A DNA stretch of 64,000 nt from Paenibacillus phyllosphaerae (GTDB lineage Bacteria > Bacillota > Bacilli > Paenibacillales > Paenibacillaceae), in contig NZ_JACHXK010000025.1 in assembly GCF_014192105.1 (NCBI RefSeq), forward strand, positions 1 to 64,000, in the 5' to 3' direction. Positions 1-8,600 of this stretch are shown here, in pieces (the first letter of the stretch is position 1; each line of letters opens with the position of its first letter). The position numbers and the translations under genes are program-made. The notes beneath the pieces are model-generated. The model worked only from the letters and a program-made list of their open reading frames with translations, did not search any database and was not told where the DNA came from.

Positions 1-55
1 TAAGGATGGATAGGAATATTATAGCACATACGTTCGTATTATGAACAAAAAAGAA

Positions 56-110
56 TGCGATTCATCCCCCGCTTAGCAAGTGCTTGAAGTGGGGGGTATT
101 CTCGCTAGGG
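56..110 (+). mobile_element. IS200/IS605-type element end (hairpin remnant)
   Basis: A hairpin with nine-pair arms (66-74 with 87-95, one G-U pair) sits between GCGATTCAT on the left and TATTCTCGCTAGG on the right. This arrangement, a C-rich then G-rich imperfect palindrome followed by TTCTCGC, resembles the right end of IS200/IS605 elements that carry tnpB in Firmicutes, where it is the transposase recognition hairpin and the 3' part of the TnpB guide RNA. Any tnpB would lie to the left, outside the window. Assignment rests on motif resemblance only. Confidence 0.45.
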
Positions 111-482
111 CTAGATAAAGACGTACCCATTGCCTGTTACCTCAAGGTTTCTTTCACTACCATCCCTTGACTGAATCACGATTGTATTGTTCCAATCAGC
201 GGGGGCTTCTCCCGAAAAAGCAGGGGCACCCTGAAGAATGGTCGATAATTCATCCAATTTTTCAGACTCCTTAATGTCAGCAACAACTTCATCCGTGCCG
301 CCAAGGTAAATCGTCACTCTGACAACTTGCTCCCTTTGGAAATTAAACGGTTCCTGTTTCTCAGAAGTATTTTCGGACTTATGCGAGTCATCATTAACTT
401 CACGGGAACTCGTATCAGCATCAGTGTCACATGCCGTCAAAATAAAAATAGACAAGAACAATAAAACTAGAGCCCGGCTCAT
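111..482 (-). CDS. Small hypothetical lipoprotein
   Basis: The protein begins with a short hydrophobic signal followed by the lipobox LTAC, so the mature protein should be lipid-anchored to the outer face of the membrane through that Cys. A Ser/Asp/Glu-rich linker of about 30 residues follows, then a soluble domain of about 75 residues. ATG at 482 is preferred over an in-frame TTG two codons upstream because it gives a normal signal peptide, although no strong ribosome binding site is visible for either. The stop lies directly beside the IS605-like end at 56-110, so the C-terminus may have been set by that insertion. I do not recognise a family for the soluble part. Confidence 0.6.
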   Translation of the reverse strand: MSRALVLLFLSIFILTACDTDADTSSREVNDDSHKSENTSEKQEPFNFQREQVVRVTIYLGGTDEVVADIKESEKLDELSTILQGAPAFSGEAPADWNNTIVIQSRDGSERNLEVTGNGYVFI

Positions 483-532
483 GATCAACTGGATGTGGTC
501 ACTCGAGAGTGACCCGGAGCGTCAATATGATG

Positions 533-1303
533 TTAGCCGAAGGAAGTTCTGGAAGCAGCCATTGCATTTAAGGCGTTCTCAAAATAGCTATATACTTCAT
601 CTGCAACTCCCAGAAACTCTTCAACAAGTACATTACTATCCAAGTAACAAGCATACAGATAATCAACTAAAGCGGAGTCAATCTCACAATAGTTTAATAT
701 GGCATTCTTCATCATAATAATGTCATCTTGCCATACACCTGTATCTTCTAAAACCAAAGAGTATAATGCACGAATTAATCTCTTAGAGTAACCTTTAATA
801 TATCTAGTTTTCAATGAGTTATCACTAGCATTAGAAAGTAAACCTCTACGTACACGATCTACTTCCTCCTTGGTCTCTGTATTTAAGTCTAAAATGAACT
901 CTGGAGAAATAATTATCGGTGGTACTTTTTCACCAACGTCATGACCATATATGCAAACACAAATTATCTTTATCCAAAACCCCCACTCATTTGGTTTACT
1001 TAATACATCGTCAATCGAGCAAATTATCGTATCAATCTTAGTTACTACTGGATATTCTTCTAAAAGCCTGTCTTTAATATTTGACAATCTTTCGTAATCA
1101 ATATCTTTGGAATTTACACATACAATAGTAAAGTCTGCATCTGACTTAAAAGGTTTAGCAGTTCCTTTTGGAATCGAGCCACACATATAAATGCTATGAA
1201 TCTTACCTTTAAATTCCGTAAGTATATTATCTCTATACTTATCAACAAAATCCTTATATTCACTTTGTAATACAATTCTATTTATAACTTTTTCTAATAT
1301 CAT
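533..1303 (-). CDS. Nucleotidyltransferase-fold protein
   Basis: The N-terminal part carries the polymerase-beta nucleotidyltransferase signature: a GS motif near residue 42 (MCGSIPKG) followed by SDAD, giving the Gly-Ser and paired Asp residues that bind the nucleotide and metal. A third acidic position may lie near the KIDTI segment. This is the layout of aminoglycoside and small-molecule nucleotidyltransferases and of MNT-type toxin/antitoxin proteins. The remainder looks helical and matches nothing I can name. The start is well supported, with AGGAGGTG about seven bases upstream of the ATG. The gene is AT-rich compared with the GC-rich SLH gene downstream and sits among mobile-element debris, which suggests acquisition. 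The substrate cannot be told from sequence. Confidence 0.7.
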   Translation of the reverse strand: MILEKVINRIVLQSEYKDFVDKYRDNILTEFKGKIHSIYMCGSIPKGTAKPFKSDADFTIVCVNSKDIDYERLSNIKDRLLEEYPVVTKIDTIICSIDDVLSKPNEWGFWIKIICVCIYGHDVGEKVPPIIISPEFILDLNTETKEEVDRVRRGLLSNASDNSLKTRYIKGYSKRLIRALYSLVLEDTGVWQDDIIMMKNAILNYCEIDSALVDYLYACYLDSNVLVEEFLGVADEVYSYFENALNAMAASRTSFG

Positions 1304-1345
1304 ATAGACACCTCCTATGAGAGTGTCGGGTTTTTAAGCCCTTTA

Positions 1346-1645
1346 CTATATCTCTGACATCGTCTCGCTCTTCGACTTGGCGAGGTTCAGCTTATCTCGC
1401 TCCCTCTTAGCCAACCATTTCCCGTACAACAGCGCCACAATCATTGACAGGTCATACAAAATATTCAAACCGAACGGGTCTGCCAGCGGATCACCGATTA
1501 ACAAGAACGATTCAACAATGCTGAACCCTCCAATTATACTGGCCAAGATCAAAGACTGGTTCCATCGCACACCTTTTAAATAAGCGTATCTGCCGGTGTA
1601 AAAACCCGCGCACACAGCATGCTCAAAATAGGGCCGCGGCGGCAA
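1346..1645 (-). pseudogene. Small membrane protein, probably 5'-truncated
   Basis: The reading frame contains two hydrophobic stretches (LILASIIGGFSIVESFLLI and LNILYDLSMIVALLYGKWLA) and ends in a charged tail, as expected for a small integral membrane protein. The only start in frame is a TTG that lies inside the dispersed 52-bp repeat (1637-1689), and there is no ribosome binding site before it. The first residues therefore derive from the repeat, and the original 5' end appears to have been lost at that junction. No family was recognised. Confidence 0.4.
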
Positions 1646-1689
1646 ACTGCTCCCAGGATTGCTGAACTAATGTTCCTTGATAGCTTAAT
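1637..1689. repeat. Dispersed 52-bp repeat, copy 1
   Basis: The segment containing GGCAAACTGCTCCC, then TGAACTAA, then GATAGCTTAAT recurs in diverged form at 58962-59013 with the same order and spacing. It supplies the apparent start of the gene at 1346-1645 and the stop of the gene at 1685-2146, so it sits exactly on a junction between two damaged-looking genes. An old insertion-sequence end is the simplest reading, but the family is not identified. Confidence 0.5.
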
Positions 1690-2146
1690 TACCGTATTTA
1701 ACCGTCCAATTTTCAGACCATTCTTTAAAACTCATTTGAGTAACTTCCTCTAAAGTTTTTCCATCAAGTGAATAAGGGGCCCCCATTATTACATCTTCGT
1801 CTTTTCCTTGAACAGGGAATGAAGTTCCACCTATCACTTGGCCTTCACATATCATGATAGATACATTAGTTTCAACTTTATATCGTTTTTCTAACGGATG
1901 ATTTTTCACTGTGAATCGATAAACCTTTATGTCTTTTCCAAAATACATATCAGGCTCTACGGATTGAACCCCCCAGGTTAGATGGTATGGTAAGGTTTCT
2001 GTGCTACCTTTAAGTTTGCTCTTACCGCCCCCTCCATGTGCTAGACGTCTGCCTTCTTTCGATTGTTGCGCTAAACTGCCCATTATAGCTTCATGACTTA
2101 CTATATGATGGTCATGGTCATGCCAATGAACCCTGCCAATTCTCAA
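1685..2146 (-). CDS. Hypothetical protein, 5' end uncertain
   Basis: The body of the protein, from about residue 45, looks like a soluble beta-rich domain. It is preceded by an LAHGGGGKSK stretch that resembles a degraded lipobox (LA.C followed by Gly-rich residues), but no Cys is present and the first 40 residues do not form a signal peptide. I suspect the gene once encoded a lipoprotein and lost its 5' end. The stop codon falls in the dispersed repeat at 1637-1689, so the 3' end may be altered too. No family was recognised, and whether it is expressed is doubtful. Confidence 0.4.
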   Translation of the reverse strand: MRIGRVHWHDHDHHIVSHEAIMGSLAQQSKEGRRLAHGGGGKSKLKGSTETLPYHLTWGVQSVEPDMYFGKDIKVYRFTVKNHPLEKRYKVETNVSIMICEGQVIGGTSFPVQGKDEDVIMGAPYSLDGKTLEEVTQMSFKEWSENWTVKYGN

Positions 2147-2246
2147 GAGTTCATTGTGCTCTCTAAATCATCATATAATTCTGACTGAAGCTATACCATT
2201 CATTTATTAGGGATCAAAAATCGGCGGTAAAAAAAACCAGCGGCAT

Positions 2247-2546
2247 GTGCATGAATTCGAAGGAAGCACCAAATTGGCGGAGGAAGGCGAGGATCGTCAT
2301 AACCACCGCTTCGCCGGGGTAACCGGGCAGGCCATTCGGTCAGGCAACAGCCATGTACATGAAATTGTATTTACGCATACCGATTTCTTGGATCATTTTC
2401 ATAATTTGAAGAGGATCCTGACAGGGCCGGCCATCTCGGTCGGGAATGGCAAACACGTTCACTTCGTGACAGGCCGAACAACCTTGAATGACGGCCATGT
2501 GCACCAATTCAATTTTGCAACCGCCATCCAATCGCCGCTTACTTAG
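2247..2546 (+). CDS. YmaF-family protein
   Basis: The sequence has the regularly spaced His motifs of the YmaF family: HEFEGSTKLAEEG, then DRHNHRFAGVTG, HVHEI, HFHNL, KHVHFVTG and HVHQFNFAT near the C-terminus. The His pattern suggests metal binding, but the family has no settled function. The GTG at 2247 is the only standard start, but family-like sequence (NQRHV) continues upstream in frame as far as a stop at 2208-2210, with no start codon and no clear ribosome binding site. The true 5' end may therefore be lost. The C-terminus is intact. Confidence 0.6.
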   Translation: MHEFEGSTKLAEEGEDRHNHRFAGVTGQAIRSGNSHVHEIVFTHTDFLDHFHNLKRILTGPAISVGNGKHVHFVTGRTTLNDGHVHQFNFATAIQSPLT

Positions 2547-2594
2547 ACGACTGTTAAATGATATGTTAAGACTAACTGATCTCCGTCCTATACG

Positions 2595-2631
2595 AAAAAC
2601 AATCCCTTCCGGTCGCCCGAAAGGGATTGTT
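2595..2631 (-). terminator. Rho-independent terminator of the SLH gene
   Basis: Read on the minus strand, an 11-bp perfect inverted repeat (2621-2631 with 2598-2608) with a 12-base spacer is followed by a run of T residues. It lies about 20 bases beyond the stop codon of the SLH surface protein. Confidence 0.85.
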
Positions 2632-2651
2632 CCACTTACTGCTTCGTTGAC

Positions 2652-5600
2652 TTAGACAGTGGACTGCACGAGACGCTTCATGATGACGGCCGCTTCGGCT
2701 CTGGTTGCTAGACCCGAAGGATTAAACAAGCCGGCATCGCTGCCCTGCATGAGCCCATTGGCGAGGGAGCCTGCAATACCTTCGGCGGCCCATCCGCTAA
2801 TGTCTCCATAATCTTGGAACGCTCGCAATTCGCCGATTTGAATCGCATGTTCATCCAATCCCGCATGTTTCGCATACGCCCGCCAAATAATGACGGCTGC
2901 CTGCTCTCTGGTGATCGGCGCATTCGGCTCAAAAGTATCGCCGTCGATTCCCTTCATCAGCCCTGCCGCGACGGAGGCTTGAACCGCGTCATAGTACCAG
3001 GCATTTTTGCTGATGTCGCTGAATTCCTCTGCTGGAGATGTTCCTTCAACCCGCACATCAAGCGCCCTTACGAGCATGGCTGCGAATTCGGCCCGAGTAA
3101 TCGTCTTGTTCGGCTCGAAAGCCTGAGAAGAGGTTCCGTTAACGAGCATCCGCTGCGCCATCCAGTCAATATCCGCGACCGCCCAATGGCTGCTCAGATC
3201 GACGAATGGTCTTGTGTAACGAAGCACCGCGTATATGTCCGATGAACGAATGGCGATCGTCGCCGTGCCGCCTCCTGCCGGAAGCTGCTGGCCAGGGACA
3301 TAAGTCCATTCGGACCGCTCTGCATCATAACGGTAGATGGCTTCAAGCGATGAAGTGTCTAGCGTAAATTCCAGTTTCAGCGCCAAACTCGCCGTTAGTT
3401 CGAGCGCCGCGGCAACGCCGGCTTGCACAGCTTCCGCTTTCACGGATACCAATGGTCCCGCAAGCGAGAGCGCATGACCGCTTTGACCCGCGGCTGCTTC
3501 CGAAGCGGATTCGTCGCCTTGTTGCGTCAACGTCAGCTGGAGCGATTGACCTGGCTGCAGCAGCGAGGATTGGAACAGTGCCGCCGGTACGGTAACCTGC
3601 AGCCCCCCGATCGTCAGCACAACGTCTGCATGCTGATTGCGCAGCACTTCATAGGCCTGCTCGGGAATAACCAGCACATGCTGGGCAGCGGTTGGATCGG
3701 ACGACGGGATGACCAGCTCTTTCAGGCCGTTCGGGCCATTGTGCAATGACTTCGCGATAGAATCGCTAACCAAAGTCACGCGCAGAAGCTTCGTGCCGTC
3801 GGTATTCGTTGTCGTCTCGGTCTTGGCAGCCCCCGTCACATTCTCCACGGGAACAGGCTGGGTTGGGATATACACGCCACCGCCGCCTCCACCATTGCCG
3901 CCGCTATTCTTCTGCTTCACTTTAATCGTGTACGTCCGTTTCGTCTTGCCGTCTTCTGCCGTTACGACGATATCGATCTTGTTGTTCGTCGGAATCGTCA
4001 CGGTCTTCGCTGTGCCGCTTACGGCATCGCTGCCGGCGATCGTAAGGCTCTTCGATTTGGCATTTCTGGCTGTAGCCGTAAGTTGTACGGTCGTCACCGA
4101 CTTCTCTACTTCGATCGCATACGATGTCTTCGCCGGATCAAAAGCCGGATCCAGCGTGCCTGGCGTTACCGCTAGGCCCGACAGCGCCGCGTCAGTCGAA
4201 GCCGGCGCTTGCTCGCGCGTTACTTGGATCGTGTACGCACGCTTCGTCGTTCCGTCTTCAGCCGTCACTTCGATGTCGATCTTGCCGTCGGCCGGGATCG
4301 TCACGGTCTTGGCCGTGCCGCTTGTCGCCGCGGCGCCTTCGATCGTGAGGCTCTTCGCCTTCGGATCTCTGGCAGTCGCCGTTACGGCTACCGTTGTTGC
4401 CTCTGCGCTTACTTTGATCGCATACGATGTCTTCGCCGGATCAAAAGCCGGATCCAGCGTGCCCGGCGTTACCGCGAGGCCCGACAGCGCGGCGTCGGTC
4501 GAAGCCGGCGCTTGCTCGCGCGTGACTTGAATCGTGTACGCACGCTTCGTCGTTCCGTCTTCTGCCGTCACTTGGATGTCGATCTTACCGTCGACCGGGA
4601 TCGTCACGGTCTTGGCCGTGCCGCTTGTCGCCGCGGCGCCTTCGATCGTGAGGCTCTTCGCCTTCGGATCTCTGGCTGTCGCCGTAACGGCTACCGTTGT
4701 TGCCTCTGCGCTTACTTTAATCGCATACGCTGTCTTCGCCGGATCAAAAGCCGGATCCAGCGTGCCCGGCGTTACCGCGAGGCCTGACAGCGCCGCGTCA
4801 GTCGAAGCCGGCGCTTGCTCGCGCGTTACTTGGATTATATAATCCCGTACGGTCTTGCCGTCCGCTGCCGTGACGCGAATCGGAATTTCGAGCGCGCTCG
4901 GGATTGGCACCACATAAGCGTTGCCACTTACCGCTTCGGCTCCGTCCACGAACAGTCTAGCTTGCGCATCCGCCGTTGCGGCGGTAATGCGCAGCGAAGC
5001 GATCGAGCTCGGCACCATTATTTTATACGTCGTCGTCTGCGGGTCGAAGACCGGCGTAATCGAGCCTTCCGCCACCGTCAGCGACGCGAGCGCCGCATCG
5101 TTGGAAGCAGCCGGGCCGCTTGTTGCCGTCAGCGTCTTGTCTGTCGACGGGTTGCCTAATCCGTCCGTCACCGCTCCCGCGAGTACGGTCAACTCTCCTG
5201 AAGAGCCCGCCGTTATCGGATCGGTCAACGTGATCAGAACCACCTTGCCTTCTCCTTCTTTGGCGGATTTCACGGCGGAGGAGATCCGATCTTCACTGCC
5301 GTTCAGCTTGAATTTGGAAGCATCCACCGTATCCGCGACGTTCTCATCGAACGTGACGCGGAGAATCATGCCGTCTGCTTCGACTTGCGCGCTGGAAGCT
5401 TCCGGTCCGCGCTCATCGCGTTCGGTTACGTCGAATGCGCCGCTGTAACCTTCCGTCATCCAGACGCCGGCGTAGCTTTGGAAGAAGCTCGCCTTGACGT
5501 TCACATTGTAATCTGCCCCGGCGGTAATCGCGGTCGTCGGCGTGAAACGTACGATGCGTGACAAATCGGCTCCGCTCGGATCTGCCGGGTTGTCAGCCGG

Positions 5601-8600
5601 CTCCGCGAAAGCGAGCGTACCTTGGATCGCCGTACCGCCTTCTCCGGTTACCGTCACCGCCTGTGCCGGCAGTTCCGTGATTCTCACATACTTGGTCAAT
5701 TCGATATCGACATAGCTGCCAGTTGCCGTGACGACGCCGCTGACGGTCTTCACCTTCGGCGCTTCATACGACACTAGACCCGCATTCACTTCCGTATGCG
5801 GCGGCGGAACGTCGAGCTCCGCGCTCTGCTTCGTCTCATAGCCATCCTTCTCCCAGACGACTTTCCACTTGCCGGCCGGCACATCCCAGCCGTATTTGCC
5901 CTGATCGTCCGTGTTGTGCGGGTTCACTTGCTCGTAAGGCCCCGCATCCCAAACGGTCCATTCTTTCGTAACCGGATCTTGGTACAGCACGGTCGCTTGG
6001 ACGCCGCTTATCCGGTTCGTCGGTACGGCTTCATAGATATAGCCGCTCGGATCGTAAATCCATTTCAGCTTGGCGATCCGTTTGCGCTTCAGCTTGTAGA
6101 TGTCGGAATCCTCGTCAAGCTCTTCCTCATTATTGTTGCATACGTTAAAGCCGGTGCCGACCTTGGAAATTTGCTGATCGACGTAATCGTTAATCTTCGA
6201 CTTGGCAACGGCAGTCGCTCCGGCCGCGGCGAGTGCGCCCGGTCCCGTAAGCCCCATCGCGCCAGTCCATGCGCCGAGCGCGAATTTGCTTACTTCGCCC
6301 ACAACGAGCGATTTCAGCGCGTGCCCGGCCTGATTGACCGTGCGCGGTAATTCGGCGATGCAGTCCAGGCCGCTGGCCTGAACGCGGTACATGATGTTAT
6401 TCACTTTGCCGGCAAAACCCATCATGCCATCGTAATTGCCTTTAATCGATGCGACCGTACCGACTTCCTTACCGTACGGTCCGTTGGCGACATAAGCTTT
6501 CATGCCGACGGCGACAACAGCTCCCCCGACGGCGCTGGCGCTGGAACGCGATACGGCTTGGAACCCTTCCAGCCCGCTCGGTACGCCATTCGGGAAAATA
6601 TGCTCGACCGGTACATAACCTTTGGTCTCCGTATAGAAACCGTCATCGGTCTCCGTCAGCGTCGTCGATCCGTTATAGATCGGCAACTGCAGTTTCTCGG
6701 CCAAGTCGACTTCGGCCTGAGTCGGCGTATAATCCGCATCCGGCTCCAGCGTCAGCGTGACCGTCATCGTCATGTCTTCCAGCTGCGGGAATGTCAGCTT
6801 GACGACGCCGCTGTATAGACCGTCTTTCAATTCGAACGGCGACACGACCTCGATCGTGAAATCGCGCATCTTAAGCGGTACCGTCTCCCGCACCTCATCG
6901 AGCGTTGGCAAATTTTCATTGACCTTGAAAGGCTGCGGCAGCGTATCGAAGTCGACATAAATATCGCCGAGCGCTCCTTTATCCGTCGGAACCAGTACGC
7001 GGTAGACGCCGCCGTCCCGTACGGCTTTCACCGGTTCGCCCGTCTGTCCGTCCAAATAGACGCGGACATTCCTCACTTCATCCGGTTTATCGAACAGCAG
7101 CTCGAATTGGAATGGGTTGCCCGGAACGACCGTATACGGCATCGACGGCATCCCTTCGCGCACGTTGAGCGTGACCCATTTGCCTTTTGGCGCTTGTGCC
7201 ATCGCGATCTCGAGCAGTTTCGGCTTCACCGGATCATAGCTGACATAAGCCGTTTCAGATGAGAGCTTCACGCCGCCGGATTCAACATCGGCACGCAGCG
7301 CGAACGTATTCGGTTCATCCGTCACGTCCGGCAATTGAACGCGGAGCTTCCAGTAGCCCGAATCGCCCGCGGTAACGGCGCCAATCAGCTCGCCGCCTTC
7401 GTACACTTTCACGGCATGGCCTGCCGGCGCTACTCCGCTAATATCGAACGCGGCATTCGCGATTTCACCCGGGGCCATCAGCGTTACGACCGGTACATCG
7501 AGCAGAACGTCGCCGATGGTCTCTTCCACCTGCTGCGATCCGACCTTCGCTTGAATAAGGGCCGTCGACTTCGCCGAGGTTTTGTTGAAAGCCGGATCGA
7601 CCTTCACCTGGAAACTGACCGTGCCGGACTTCTTCGCTTCGATCGTCCCGATCGGGATGATCAGCGTTCTGCCGTCCTGCGTAACTTCCCCGGCCGGCGT
7701 CAAACCGCTGACGACGATCTTGCCGGATCCGTCTTTCACCGGCGTTGTGCCTTCCGGCAGTTCCGCGAGAAGCTTCGCCTCGGTCGCGTCCGCCGTGGCG
7801 TTGTTCTTGAAGGCCGCCCGGAACGTAACCGTCCCGCCTGGCGCAATGCGGCTGTTCAAGGCGTCGTACACATTCCCGTTATAGCGGGAAAAATAATTGG
7901 TCGCGCTGAATGCCACATCGCCGACCTGTAAAATCTGATGATCTGCAACCGTAAATCGGACGGCCGCATATTCGTACGTCACCGGGCTGCTATTCAGCTG
8001 TCTGGACAGCTCCATCACATATGAGCCGGGTTCCGGAACATGGATGCTGAATTGCCCGCTGGCATTGAAATCCTCTTCTCTCGCATACGTCGAATACGTC
8101 CGATATCCGTCTTCGCTAACCTTATAGAGCGATCCGCTTACCCGCTTATGATCGGTCTTGGTCAGCTTGCCTTCGATCCGCGCTCCCTTCTCTTCCAGGT
8201 ACAGCTTGGCGGTACCGTTCGAGTTGGCATCGAGCGTGACGTCCGTGCAAACGTTCATGTAGCTTGGCACCGTTGCCGATACGCATACATTCACCTTCTG
8301 GCCCGGTCTGCCCGTAATCTGGTATGCGTTGCTGAAGTAGCCGGAATACAAACCGCGGTCATCCATGCTAATCTGAGTCAGGAAACCCATCTGGCTCATA
8401 TCGATCGGCTCGCCGAACTCCGTATCTTCGATATATTTCATCCGGACTTCCAGATTGACGACGCCTTGATTCGGCTGCCGGACCGTCACGTTGAGCGCGG
8501 TCGACTCACCTTCTTTGACCTGTGCTGTCAGCACGCCTTCAGAGCTGTATTGGTAGGAGTTCTCATACACTTCCACCTTCGCCTCGCCGGCAAGCACGGA

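Noticed and set aside
497-514. 7-bp inverted repeat upstream of the lipoprotein gene
   Set aside because: It is short and single-copy, and no regulator is nearby to support an operator call.
3709-4530. 273-aa plus-strand frame within the SLH gene
   Set aside because: It is an antisense reading of the cadherin-like repeats; its repeated sequence simply mirrors the tandem duplication.
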